From assembly GCF_000244975.1 (NCBI RefSeq), contig NZ_CM001440.1, positions 5,344,302 to 5,408,301 on the forward strand: DNA of 64,000 bases, given 5' to 3'. Of the stretch, positions 42,392-51,453 are shown in pieces; within the stretch, counting starts at the first letter, position 1, and each line of letters starts with the position of its first letter. A program made the position numbers and the translations under genes. Source of the stretch: Saccharomonospora cyanea NA-134 (GTDB lineage Bacteria > Actinomycetota > Actinomycetes > Mycobacteriales > Pseudonocardiaceae). The notes under the pieces are model-generated. The model searched no databases. It saw only the letters and a program-made list of their open reading frames with translations, and was not told the DNA's origin.

Positions 42392-43891
42392 CTACTCGCC
42401 GGGGACGTCGATCCCCACCTCGGCCGCCCATCGGCGCAACTCGGCCACGGCCTCGTCGTGGTCGAGGGGCCCCCGGTCCAGCCGGAGCTCCTTGAGGTGC
42501 TTCCAGGCCCTGCCCACGAGCGGTCCGGGCTCCAGACCGAGAATGCGCATGATCTCGTTGCCGTCGAGGTCGGGCCGGACCCGCGCGAGGTCCTCCTCCT
42601 CGGCGATGCGCGCGATACGCGCCTCCAGGTCGTCGTACGAACGCTGGAGCGCGGCGGCCTTGCGCCGGTTGCGGGTGGTGCAGTCGGCGCGCACCAGCTT
42701 GTGCAGCCTGGACAGCAGGGGGCCGGCGTCCGTGACGTACCGGCGCACGGCGGAGTCCGTCCACTCGCCTCGCCCGTAGCCGTGGAAACGCAGGTGCAGG
42801 AACACGAGCTGGGAGACGTCGTTGATGACGTCCTTCGGGTACCGCAGAGCGCGCAAACGCTTGCGCACCATTTTGGCGCCCACCACCTCGTGGTGGTGGA
42901 AGCTCACGCCCCCGCCCGGCTCGAAGCGCCGGGTGGCGGGCTTGCCGATGTCGTGCAACAACGCCGCCAGCCGCAGCACCAGGTCGGGCTCCAACCGCGG
43001 CTCGTGGCTGGTCTCCAGGTCGATCGCCTGCTCCAGCACGGTCAGCGAGTGCTGGTAGACGTCCTTGTGCTGGTGGTGCTCGTCGATGGCGAGACGCATG
43101 CCGGGCACTTCGGGGAGTACGTGGTCGGCCAACCCCGTCTCCACCATGAGCTCGATGCCCTTGCGCGGGTCGCGGCCGACGAGAAGTTTCGACAGCTCGG
43201 CCTGAACCCGCTCCGCGGTGATGCGGCGGATCTCGCCCGCCATGTCGGTCATGGCCTTCACGACCCTGGGCGCGGGCTCGAACCCGAGCTGCGAGACGAA
43301 CCGCGCGGCCCTCAGCATGCGCAGCGGGTCGTCGGCGAAGGACTCCTCAGGCGTCGCGGGCGTGTCCAGCGTCCGCCGCGCGAGCGCGGCGAGCCCGTCG
43401 TGCGGGTCGACGAACGACTTCGTCGCCACCTCCACCGCCATGGCGTTGACCGTGAAGTCGCGGCGCACGAGGTCGCCCTCGATGGTGTCGCCGAACGCGA
43501 CCTCGGGGCGCCTGCCGACCCGGTCGTAGGTGTCGGCGCGGAACGTGGTGATCTCGCACGTCGTGCCGTGCTTGGCGGCCCCCACCGTGCCGAACTCGAT
43601 CCCGGTGTCCCACACGGCGTCGGCCCACCCCGACACGATGCGCTGCACCTGTTCGGGCCGGGCGTCGGTGGTGAAGTCCAGGTCCGTGGAGAGGCGGCCG
43701 AGCAGCGCGTCCCGCACACTCCCGCCCACGAGGTAAAGGCGGTGTCCGGCGGCGGCGAAGGAGGTGGCGAGCTCATCGGCGATCGGGGAGACACGCATCA
43801 GTTCGGCGACGGCGTTGCGCTTCGCCTCCGTCAGCCGCCGCGCGGCGGACGCGTTGCTGTTGCGCTCGTTCACCGTGGTCTGACTGCCCAA
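42392..43891 (-). CDS. pcnA: CCA tRNA nucleotidyltransferase
   Basis: A 499-residue class II enzyme that adds or repairs the CCA end of tRNA. The head has LVGGSVRDALLGR and DLDFTTDARPE (two metal-binding Asp), then DLVRRDFTVNAMA and DDPLRMLRAARF. A C-terminal HD domain (ALLHDIGKP, about residue 315) is typical of the actinobacterial form. Counterpart of Rv3907c. TTG 43891 is accepted because AAGGGG lies 5 nt before it; GTG 43873 is an alternative. It diverges from the Nudix gene and converges on the TNT-like gene. Confidence 0.95.
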   Translation of the reverse strand: MGSQTTVNERNSNASAARRLTEAKRNAVAELMRVSPIADELATSFAAAGHRLYLVGGSVRDALLGRLSTDLDFTTDARPEQVQRIVSGWADAVWDTGIEFGTVGAAKHGTTCEITTFRADTYDRVGRRPEVAFGDTIEGDLVRRDFTVNAMAVEVATKSFVDPHDGLAALARRTLDTPATPEESFADDPLRMLRAARFVSQLGFEPAPRVVKAMTDMAGEIRRITAERVQAELSKLLVGRDPRKGIELMVETGLADHVLPEVPGMRLAIDEHHQHKDVYQHSLTVLEQAIDLETSHEPRLEPDLVLRLAALLHDIGKPATRRFEPGGGVSFHHHEVVGAKMVRKRLRALRYPKDVINDVSQLVFLHLRFHGYGRGEWTDSAVRRYVTDAGPLLSRLHKLVRADCTTRNRRKAAALQRSYDDLEARIARIAEEEDLARVRPDLDGNEIMRILGLEPGPLVGRAWKHLKELRLDRGPLDHDEAVAELRRWAAEVGIDVPGE

Positions 43892-43962
43892 GGGTTCCCC
43901 TTACTACACGGCCGGATCGACATGGACACGCCAAGCCAGGGTAGGCGACGTGTCGATTGCTC

Positions 43963-43968
43963 TAGCAT
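43963..43968 (+). promoter_or_regulatory. -10 element for leaderless Nudix gene
   Basis: TAGCAT ends 6 nt before ATG 43975. Confidence 0.5.
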
Positions 43969-43974
43969 CGCAGC

Positions 43975-44490
43975 ATGCCTGGATCGGCCGGTCGCTCCGG
44001 CGGCTCGAAACCGGGACGCCGGTCCCGGCGCCGCCGTAGGACACGGCTGACCACGGTGAACGAGACGTCCGCGGGTGGCCTCGTCGTGGACCGCCAGCGA
44101 CGCCATGCGGTCCTGATCGGCCGGCTCGACCGGCACGGCAGACTGCTGTGGTCCCTGCCGAAGGGACACATCGAGGACGGCGAGACCACGGAGCAGACCG
44201 CAGTGCGTGAGGTGAAGGAGGAGACCGGAATTTCGGCCCACGTACTGCGAGAACTCGGCACGATCGACTACTGGTTCGTCGCCGAACGACGCCGGGTCCA
44301 CAAGACCGTCCACCACTTCCTGCTCGAGGCCGACGGCGGTGAGCTCTCCGACGAGGACGTCGAGGTGACCGAGGTCGCGTGGGTTCCGTTGACCGAGCTC
44401 GACTCGACTCTCGCCTACTCGGACGAGCGGAAGCTGGTGCGCAGAGCACGCGAGTTCTTCGAGAAGGACGCGAAGACTGATGGGGACTGA
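43975..44490 (+). CDS. Nudix hydrolase (MutT4-like)
   Basis: A 171-residue protein with a basic start (about 30 residues rich in Arg and Lys) and a complete Nudix box: [20 protein letters not shown] then TGI, near residues 62-84. Family members hydrolyse nucleoside diphosphate derivatives such as damaged dNTPs. It lies at the place of mutT4 (Rv3908) between pcnA and the DUF6049 gene. The mRNA seems to begin at ATG 43975. The stop lies in a triplicated 10-bp repeat. Confidence 0.9.
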   Translation: MPGSAGRSGGSKPGRRSRRRRRTRLTTVNETSAGGLVVDRQRRHAVLIGRLDRHGRLLWSLPKGHIEDGETTEQTAVREVKEETGISAHVLRELGTIDYWFVAERRRVHKTVHHFLLEADGGELSDEDVEVTEVAWVPLTELDSTLAYSDERKLVRRAREFFEKDAKTDGD

Positions 44491-44504
44491 TGGGGACTGA
44501 TGGG
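44475..44504 (+). repeat. Three tandem 10-bp repeats at the Nudix gene end
   Basis: GACTGATGGG occurs three times in a row across the Nudix stop codon. Each copy can supply a stop in that frame, so copy number changes would hardly alter the protein but would change spacing to the next gene. Confidence 0.9.
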
Positions 44505-44530
44505 CTGATGTGCGACGGGAAGTGCAAGCC

Positions 44531-46672
44531 GTGAGAAAGCTCGCCGCGTTCGGTCTGGCACTGCTGTTCCTCGCCGGGCAGGCGTTGTTCGCCGCGCCCG
44601 GCTCGCCGGGTTCGGCGGGTCTGCCCTCGGCCCTCGCCCAGCCTTCGGGTTCGGAGCGGCTGTTGCGGGTGCGGGTCGACGAGCTGACCCCCCGCCTGGT
44701 GGGCACCGGCGACACCGAGGTCAGGGTCGTCGCCACCGTGACCAACGTCGGTGACCGGCCCGTGTCGGACATCGTGAGCCGCATCCAGGTCGGGCAGCGG
44801 CAGGCCACGGCAGCGCAGCTCGCGCAGACGTTGGCCGAGCCCCCGCCGTCGGAATCGGGCAGGTCACAGTGGGTGGGAGTGCCCCGCAGGCTGGGGCCGG
44901 GCGACAGCGCCCAGCTCCGCATCACGGCTCCGCTCGCCCAGCTCGGGTTGACGCAGCCGGGGGTGTATCCGCTGCTGCTCAACGTCAACGGCACACCGGC
45001 GTACGGAGGCCCCGCCCGGCTCGCCGCCGTGAACCTGCTGCTGCCGGTGCTGGGTGACGTCAGCGGGAGCACGCCCGCGTCCGTGTCGGTGCTGTGGCCG
45101 ATCGCGGCGCGCGAACCGAAGGTGGTCTCCGCCCCCCACGACGGGAAGGTCGTGCTCTCCGACGACACCCTCGCGGGCGAACTCGCGCAGGGCGGGCGGC
45201 TGCACGCGGTGGTGGCCGCCGCCGAGAGCAGGCGTACCGACTCGGCTCTCTTCGGGTCGCTGTGCTTCGCGGTCGACCCCGACCTGCTGGAGACGGTCAA
45301 CGCCATGACGCGGGGCTACCTGGTCCGCACCGGGTCGGGCACCGTCGAGGGCAAGGGCAGTGAGAGCGCCCGCCGATGGCTCGACGACCTCCGCGCCCTG
45401 GTGGCCAACCACTGCGTCGTCGAGATCCCGTACGCCGATGCCGACCTCAGCGCGCTCGCGGAGGTCGAGACCGACTTCGACCTGGTCGGGGAGGCGGTCA
45501 CCAACGGCGCGACGATTCTCGACCTGCTGCGGCTCGAACCGGCACCCGGTGTGCTGTGGCCCCGTGGCGGGCTGACGCCCACCGCCGTCAGGGCCGCGGC
45601 CGACGCGGGCACCACGACGGTGATCACCGGGCCCGGTGACCTGGAGGCGGGCGACCATCCCGACCTCGGTGTCCGGGTCGCCACGTATGACTCCCTCGTG
45701 GCAGCCGGGTTCGGGCACGCGTCCGCGCGCGGCTCGGACACGGCAGGGGAACAACCGGGAGTCGCCACGCAGAACGCCGTCGCCGCCATCGCGCTGCGCG
45801 GCGGGCTGTCCGACGAAGCCGAAGGCCGCACCGTCCTGGTCGCGCCCCCGCACGACTGGAACGTCACCCAGGGTGATCTCGGCGCGATGCTCGACTCGCT
45901 CACCCAGCTCCACAGCAGGCAACTGGTGCACCTGGTGTCCATGTCCGAGGCACTCGAAGCCGGTACGGCCGAGGGCGCGCAGAGCGGGACCGGGCTCCCC
46001 GGAGGCGGCCACCGGAACGGGGCCTCCGAGCCCACCGAGCTGCCGGAGGACGTGCTCGCCACCTTGTCGCGGGTGGAGGAAACCGTCGCCGACCTCAGCA
46101 GCGCGATGTCCGTCGACCCCACCCGGCAGTACGATCCGGTCAACCTGCTCAGGCCACTGCACAACGCCGTGATCCGGGCGACGTCGGCGTCGTGGCGTGA
46201 CACCCGTGGCCGACGCGACGCCACCGAGGCCGCGGCGAGCGAGGTGCGGCAGCTCAGCGGCAGGGTCACCGTCACCACACCGTCACAACCGGTGTCGCTG
46301 GCCTCGGGATCGAGTCCGCTTCCGGTCACGTTGCGCAACGACCTTCCGGTCGCGGTGACGGTTCGCATCAAGCTCACCAACAGCCCGGGCCTGCGGCCGT
46401 CGAGGATCGAGGACACGCCACTGGCCGCCAACAGCAGTGTCAGCCGGTTCATCCCGGCCGAGACGCTGCGATCGGGCCGCTTCATGGTGAACGTGTCGCT
46501 GGCCACGCCCGGCGGCACCACGCTGGGGCACACCGCCCGCATGGAACTCATGTCCACCGAGTTCGGCGTGGTCACGGTCGTGCTGACCGCCACTGCCGGC
46601 GCCGCCCTGGTGTTCCTCTCCGGGCGACAGATATACCGTCGGGTGAAGACCCGTGGGGAGGAACGCGGCTGA
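44531..46672 (+). CDS. DUF6049 family exported membrane protein
   Basis: A 713-residue protein of unknown function, counterpart of Rv3909. It has a signal peptide (KLAAFGLALLFLAGQALFAA), a long extracytoplasmic part with an Ig-like start (VATVTNVGDRPVSDIVSRIQ) and a NodB/amylase-like middle (PGVLWPRGGLTPTAVRAAAD), a second beta domain, and a C-terminal span (VVTVVLTATAGAALVFLSG) with a basic tip inside. It always precedes murJ in actinobacteria, so it probably serves wall synthesis. GTG 44531 has GGGAAG 9 nt upstream; GTG 44510 is an alternative. Confidence 0.85.
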   Translation: MRKLAAFGLALLFLAGQALFAAPGSPGSAGLPSALAQPSGSERLLRVRVDELTPRLVGTGDTEVRVVATVTNVGDRPVSDIVSRIQVGQRQATAAQLAQTLAEPPPSESGRSQWVGVPRRLGPGDSAQLRITAPLAQLGLTQPGVYPLLLNVNGTPAYGGPARLAAVNLLLPVLGDVSGSTPASVSVLWPIAAREPKVVSAPHDGKVVLSDDTLAGELAQGGRLHAVVAAAESRRTDSALFGSLCFAVDPDLLETVNAMTRGYLVRTGSGTVEGKGSESARRWLDDLRALVANHCVVEIPYADADLSALAEVETDFDLVGEAVTNGATILDLLRLEPAPGVLWPRGGLTPTAVRAAADAGTTTVITGPGDLEAGDHPDLGVRVATYDSLVAAGFGHASARGSDTAGEQPGVATQNAVAAIALRGGLSDEAEGRTVLVAPPHDWNVTQGDLGAMLDSLTQLHSRQLVHLVSMSEALEAGTAEGAQSGTGLPGGGHRNGASEPTELPEDVLATLSRVEETVADLSSAMSVDPTRQYDPVNLLRPLHNAVIRATSASWRDTRGRRDATEAAASEVRQLSGRVTVTTPSQPVSLASGSSPLPVTLRNDLPVAVTVRIKLTNSPGLRPSRIEDTPLAANSSVSRFIPAETLRSGRFMVNVSLATPGGTTLGHTARMELMSTEFGVVTVVLTATAGAALVFLSGRQIYRRVKTRGEERG

Positions 46673-46736
46673 GCTCATGCCGCGAATCCGTCTACCCTGA
46701 ATCGACGAAGCTGACCACCGACGGATAGGGCACGCG

Positions 46737-49139
46737 TTGGACGAACAGTCGGGCAACCCGCCCGAGCGTGGGGGCGGGCCCGCGCGTTCGGAGCGCGTGC
46801 CTCCTCGGCGGCCCGGGCCTGCGCCCCAACCACCACAGAACGGGCCGCTGCCCCGGTACCAGCCACCGGACCGGCGGGACAACACACCGCCGCCTCCCGG
46901 CAGGGCCCCACAACAGCCACCACAGCCACCACAGCCACCACAAGCACCGCAGGCACCACAGCCGGCCCAGCCTGCGCATACCCGGCACCTGCCCTCGCCA
47001 CCTCCGCCGGGGCCACAGGGCGGTCAGGGCGGTCAGGGCGCTGCGTCCCAGGCTCCGCCGGTTCCGTCAGTTCCGTCGGGGCCGCCGCAGGGCGTCCCGG
47101 CCGGCCGGCCCCCGCAGGGCGGACCGCCGCCCGCGCCCGCGCCCGCGCAACAACGTCCGGCGCCGCCCGTGCCGCCGCCGGGGCACGGCCCGCCCGGCGG
47201 TCATCCCCCGAACCCTCCCGGGCCGCCGCACGCCGGTGTCCCGCACGAGCGGCCCACTCCGGTCGCTCCCCGGCGTGGTCGCTCACCGCAGCCACGCCGC
47301 CAGCCGATGAGGCCGTGGCGACAGGAGTCACAGCGCAGGCGACCCGTACCGCCGGCCGACAGCGAACGCACGCTCTTCATCCCGAGGGAGCGCGGTATCC
47401 CGCCGGGAGTGCGCTGGCCCGCGGCCGACCCCGACGTACTGCGGCCCTACGACGAGCTCGCGACCCGGATGATGCCGCGCATCGCGGCGGAACCGATCGG
47501 GGAACGGCTTCCCGAGGTCCAGCTCGACCGCCCGAAGGACGACCAGCAGAAGGCGCCGTCGCTGGCGAAGGCGAGCGGCCGCATGGCCATCGCCACGCTC
47601 ACCAGCCGCATCACCGGCTTCGCGTGGAAGGTGATGCTGGCGTGGGTCGCCACGCTCGGCGTGCTCTACGACTCGTTCACCGTCGCCAACACGCTGCCGC
47701 TCATCATCAACGAGCTGCTGCTCGGCGGTGTGCTCACCAGTGTGGTCGTGCCACTGCTCGTGCGGTCGCAGGACGACGAGGACGGTGGTGAGGCGTACAC
47801 CCAGCGACTGCTGACGCTGGCCATCACCGTGCTCGGTGTCGGGACCGTGGTCTCGACCGCGTGCGCACCGTGGCTGACCGGGCTGCTGATGGACGACGGT
47901 GGGGACGCCGACCCGCAACTGGCGACGTGGTTCGCCTACCTGCTGCTGCCCGGCCTGCTGTTCTACGGACTCTTCGCGGTGTTGTCGGCCGTCCTCAACG
48001 CCAAGCAGATCTTCGGCCCCGCCCAGTGGGCACCGGTGATCAACAACCTCGTCATCTTCGCCACCATCGGGACGTTCGCGCTGGTGCCGGGTGATCCGAC
48101 CATCGTGCCGACCCGCATGACGGAGCCCCAGGTCCTCGTGCTGGGCATCGGGGTGCTCACGGCGATGGTGGCCCAGGCCATGTTCCTCGTCCCCGCGCTG
48201 CGCCGTTCCGGGTTCCGGTTCAAGTGGCGCTTCGGCATCGACGAACGGCTCAAGGAGTTCGGCGGGCTCGCCGCCTGGATTCTGGGGTACGTGGCGGTGA
48301 GCCAGATCGGCATGGTGGTCAACACCCGCGTGCTCACCGGCGGCGCGGCAGGCGGTCCGTCGATCTACTCCAACGCGTGGCTGCTGTTCCAGCTGCCCTA
48401 CGGCGTCATCGGGGTGTCGTTGCTGACCGCGCTCATGCCCAAGATGAGCCGGGCCGCCGCCGACAACGACCACCGCAAGCTCGTCGGCGACCTGTCGTAC
48501 GGCTCACGCATCACCACGATCATGCTGATGCCCGTGTCCGCCGTCATGGCGGTGGCCGGTCCGTCGATCGGTGTCGCCCTCTTCGCGCTCGGCAAGGGCT
48601 CGGTGGAGGACGCGGAGCGGCTCGGCCAGGCGCTGGCCGTTTCGGCGTTCGGCCTGGTGCCGTACGCGCTCGTGATGCTCCAGATGCGCGTGTTCTACGC
48701 CATGAAGGACTCGCGCACGCCGACGCTCATCATGTGCGTGATGACGGCGGTGAAGATCCCGCTGCTGTACCTCGCCGCGTCGATTCTCGACCCCGTCAAC
48801 GTGGTGCTCGGCGTGATGATGGTGAACTCGCTGGTCTTCGTGGTGGGTGCCGTCATGGGCCAGGTGTGGCTGTGGGTCAAGCTCGGCAACCTGCGGAGCA
48901 GGCGAGTGCTCGGCGTCATCCTGTTCACCGTGGTGGCGAGCGGCCTCGGGGCACTCGCGGCGGCGCTCGTGGCACTGCCCGTTCCCGACGCCTTCGGTGC
49001 CATCGGAAAGGCGTGGGTGACCCTCGTCCTCCAGGGTGTCGTCGGCATCGCGGTGTCGTTCGGCGTGCTGATCGCGCTGAAGGTCGACGAGCTCGCGCCC
49101 GTCACGCGTCGAATATCCGCTTTGCTTCGTCGCGGTTAA
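46737..49139 (+). CDS. murJ: Lipid II flippase MurJ (MviN) with long Pro-rich N-terminus
   Basis: An 800-residue protein. The first 275 residues are cytoplasmic and Pro/Gln/Gly-rich, with a basic patch near 180-205. The MurJ core with about 14 spans begins near residue 278 (GRMAIATLTSRITGFAWKVM) and contains YDSFTVANTLPLIINELLLG and NAKQIFGPAQWAPVINN. MurJ moves lipid II across the membrane for peptidoglycan synthesis. The start is probably TTG 46737. The pseudokinase, fused to MurJ in M. tuberculosis (Rv3910), is here a separate gene 96 nt downstream. Confidence 0.92.
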   Translation: MDEQSGNPPERGGGPARSERVPPRRPGPAPQPPQNGPLPRYQPPDRRDNTPPPPGRAPQQPPQPPQPPQAPQAPQPAQPAHTRHLPSPPPPGPQGGQGGQGAASQAPPVPSVPSGPPQGVPAGRPPQGGPPPAPAPAQQRPAPPVPPPGHGPPGGHPPNPPGPPHAGVPHERPTPVAPRRGRSPQPRRQPMRPWRQESQRRRPVPPADSERTLFIPRERGIPPGVRWPAADPDVLRPYDELATRMMPRIAAEPIGERLPEVQLDRPKDDQQKAPSLAKASGRMAIATLTSRITGFAWKVMLAWVATLGVLYDSFTVANTLPLIINELLLGGVLTSVVVPLLVRSQDDEDGGEAYTQRLLTLAITVLGVGTVVSTACAPWLTGLLMDDGGDADPQLATWFAYLLLPGLLFYGLFAVLSAVLNAKQIFGPAQWAPVINNLVIFATIGTFALVPGDPTIVPTRMTEPQVLVLGIGVLTAMVAQAMFLVPALRRSGFRFKWRFGIDERLKEFGGLAAWILGYVAVSQIGMVVNTRVLTGGAAGGPSIYSNAWLLFQLPYGVIGVSLLTALMPKMSRAAADNDHRKLVGDLSYGSRITTIMLMPVSAVMAVAGPSIGVALFALGKGSVEDAERLGQALAVSAFGLVPYALVMLQMRVFYAMKDSRTPTLIMCVMTAVKIPLLYLAASILDPVNVVLGVMMVNSLVFVVGAVMGQVWLWVKLGNLRSRRVLGVILFTVVASGLGALAAALVALPVPDAFGAIGKAWVTLVLQGVVGIAVSFGVLIALKVDELAPVTRRISALLRRG
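46914..46940 (+). repeat. Three 9-bp repeats in the murJ Pro-rich region
   Basis: CAGCCACCA occurs three times in tandem (46914, 46923, 46932) and continues as degenerate copies to about 46966, encoding PQPPQPP-type sequence. Confidence 0.85.
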
Positions 49140-49235
49140 CCCGCTCGGCACGGATGCCACACGGTCACCGGCGCCGTTCACGTACCCTCGTTCCAAGCAC
49201 TGTGCGAGGCGAATCGGCAGGGGGAGGGCGACCGA

Positions 49236-50780
49236 GTGGGCATCCGAACACACGGTGGATCGCTGGCACCCGGGGGTGTCGTCGGCGACGGCCGTTACCG
49301 CCTGCTCGCCCAGTTCGGCGTCGACGAACGCGGCGGCGCCCACCTGTGGAGAGCCCGCGACGGCCAGCTCCGCAGAGACGTCGCCCTCACGATCCTCGTC
49401 GGCGACCCCGCCGACGTGGAAGCGGCCCGGCAGGGCCGGAGAACGCTCGAACGCGCGGCACACACCGCGAAGTTCACGCATCCCAGCGTCGCGCGGGTGC
49501 TGGACGTGCTGACGCTCGGCAACGGCATCAGCTCCAGCGAGGGACTTCTGGGCATCGTCGTGTCCGAGTGGACCAAAGGTACCGACCTCATCGACCTCGT
49601 CAACGAGAAGCGCATCCCACCCAGCACCGCCGCCAGGATGGTGCAGGCGCTGGCCGAGCCCGTCGAGCGGGCCCACCAGTCGGGACTCGTGCTCGGTATC
49701 GACCACCCGCAGCGGCTCCGGGTCACCCCGGACGGCAGGCTCCGCCTCGCCTTCCCCGCCCCACCACCGCAGACCACGCTGCGCGACGACGTGAAGGCTC
49801 TCGGAGCCGTGCTGTACCTGCTGCTCGCCGGGCGGTGGGCACTTCCGGGTGGCCCGCCCGCGATCCCGCCGGCGCCCCGCGACCCGAGCGGACAACTCGT
49901 CCCGCCGCACGTGCTCGAACCGCGGGTGCCGCAGGAGATGTCGGCACTGGCGGTGCGCACGGTCTCCGACGGCGGACAGGGTGGCATCCGCACCAGCGCC
50001 GCCATCCTGCGCGTGCTCGACAAGGTGGCCTCGGCCGAGGAGCGCACCCGCAAGCCGTCGGAGAACGTCGATCCCGACGGCACGGTGTGGACCACCAAGA
50101 AGCCGGTCAAGGACGCCGCTCGCCGGCGCAAGCTCGCGCTCGGAGTGAGTGCGCTCGTCATCGCGGCCGTCATGGCGCTCGCCTGGGTGGGCATGATGGC
50201 CATCAGCTTCTTCCGCGACGACCCGCCGTCGGGCCCGCCCGTGAACCTCGCCGAGCAGAGCACCACCCAGCAGCAGGGCGGTCAGGGCGAGGGTGACGGT
50301 GGTGACGGCGGTGACGGTGGCGACCAGGGCGGTTCGCTGGGCGAGCCGGTCGCGCCCACCGAGGTGAGCGTCTACAACCCCGAGGGCGAGGGTGACGGCG
50401 AGGCGGACGCCCCCAACGCCGTCGACGGTGACGAGAGCACCGCCTGGCAGACCGACGAGTACATGCAGCAGTTCCCGGCCTTCAAGACGGGAGTGGGACT
50501 GCTCGCCGCCTTCGACCAGCCGATCGATCTGGGCGGTGTGCGGGTCGTCTCCGACACTCCCGGTACGGAGGTCGAGATCCGCGTCGCCGACTCGCCGCAA
50601 CCCTCACTGGACGAGACGCGGACGGTGGCCTCGGGCACGCTGAAGGGCGACACCACCGAGCTCGACCTCGACGATTCCGCGTCCAGCCAGTACGTCATCG
50701 TGTGGATCAAGACCCTGTCGGGCGAGGAAGGCCAGTTCCAGTCCCGGCTCGCGGAAGTGTCGTTCCTACCGTCGAAATGA
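49236..50780 (+). CDS. MurJ-associated pseudokinase with extracellular discoidin-like domain
   Basis: A 514-residue membrane protein. The N-terminal 270 residues keep the kinase fold (GDGRYRLLAQFGVDERGGAH) but lack the HRD and DFG motifs; the catalytic loop reads GLVLGIDHPQRLRVTPDGRL. A single span lies at about residues 298-325, then an acidic Gly/Asp-rich linker, then a beta domain (DGDESTAWQTDEYMQQFPAF) like F5/8-type carbohydrate-binding modules. In M. tuberculosis the same pieces are fused to MurJ and the phosphorylated pseudokinase recruits FhaA. Here it probably regulates MurJ as a partner. Confidence 0.85.
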   Translation: MGIRTHGGSLAPGGVVGDGRYRLLAQFGVDERGGAHLWRARDGQLRRDVALTILVGDPADVEAARQGRRTLERAAHTAKFTHPSVARVLDVLTLGNGISSSEGLLGIVVSEWTKGTDLIDLVNEKRIPPSTAARMVQALAEPVERAHQSGLVLGIDHPQRLRVTPDGRLRLAFPAPPPQTTLRDDVKALGAVLYLLLAGRWALPGGPPAIPPAPRDPSGQLVPPHVLEPRVPQEMSALAVRTVSDGGQGGIRTSAAILRVLDKVASAEERTRKPSENVDPDGTVWTTKKPVKDAARRRKLALGVSALVIAAVMALAWVGMMAISFFRDDPPSGPPVNLAEQSTTQQQGGQGEGDGGDGGDGGDQGGSLGEPVAPTEVSVYNPEGEGDGEADAPNAVDGDESTAWQTDEYMQQFPAFKTGVGLLAAFDQPIDLGGVRVVSDTPGTEVEIRVADSPQPSLDETRTVASGTLKGDTTELDLDDSASSQYVIVWIKTLSGEEGQFQSRLAEVSFLPSK

Positions 50781-50814
50781 CGGCGCGCTCCCGGTCGGTG
50801 CACGAGGTCCGGCC

Positions 50815-50843
50815 TGAACAGCGGGTCATCAACTTAGTACGCT
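50815..50843 (+). promoter_or_regulatory. Promoter of sigM operon
   Basis: TGAACA (50815-50820) and TACGCT (50838-50843) are 17 nt apart, and the latter ends 7 nt before GTG 50851. The transcript should be leaderless. Confidence 0.5.
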
Positions 50844-50850
50844 CTGGCGA

Positions 50851-51453
50851 GTGACCGCTGCAGCGCCCACGGACGCCGATCTGATAGCCGCGCACTCGGC
50901 TGGAGATCCCCACGCCTTCAACGAGCTCGTCCGGCGACATCGCGACCGGATGTGGGCTGTGGCCCTGCGCACAGTCCGTGATCCCGAGGAAGCGGCCGAC
51001 GCACTCCAGGACGCGTTCATCTCCGCGTTCCGCGCCGCCTCCAACTTCCGTGCCGAGTCCCAGGTGACGACGTGGCTGCACCGGATCGTGGTCAACGCCT
51101 GCCTCGATCGGGTACGACGCAGGCAGGCCCGGCCCACGGTGCCGTTGCCGGACACCTCCCACCACGAGCCCGCCGTACCGCGCGACTCGATGTCGGAACG
51201 CGAGACCCGGATGGTCATCAAGGAAGCACTCGACCAGTTGCCGGAAGAGCAGCGAGCTCCCATCGTGTTGATTGACGTGGAGGGGTACTCCGTCGCCGAG
51301 ACGGCACAACTGTTGGGAATCGCGCAGGGAACCGTGAAGAGTCGTTGCGCCCGGGGAAGGGCGAAGCTCGCAAAACTTCTTGGTCATCTACGGAACCCGA
51401 GCAACGAGGGTGACGTCCCAACTCACGAAAGCAAACACGGGGAGGGACGATGA
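50851..51453 (+). CDS. sigM: ECF sigma factor SigM
   Basis: A 200-residue extracytoplasmic function sigma factor. Region 2 is at residues about 25-95 (FNELVRRHRDRMWAVALRTV, then DALQDAFISAFRAASNFR) and region 4 at about 125-180 (EALDQLPEEQRAPIVLIDVE, then SVAETAQLLGIAQGTVKSRC). It directs RNA polymerase to stress promoters. Position equals Rv3911, and its anti-sigma follows with an ATGA overlap. GTG 50851 lies 7 nt after a TACGCT -10 and no ribosome site is visible. Confidence 0.95.
   Translation: MTAAAPTDADLIAAHSAGDPHAFNELVRRHRDRMWAVALRTVRDPEEAADALQDAFISAFRAASNFRAESQVTTWLHRIVVNACLDRVRRRQARPTVPLPDTSHHEPAVPRDSMSERETRMVIKEALDQLPEEQRAPIVLIDVEGYSVAETAQLLGIAQGTVKSRCARGRAKLAKLLGHLRNPSNEGDVPTHESKHGEGR

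Noticed and set aside
40487..44050. 1187-residue open frame on the plus strand
   Set aside because: It overlaps the TNT-like gene in another frame and is antisense to pcnA; sequence is Arg/Gly-rich without similarity.
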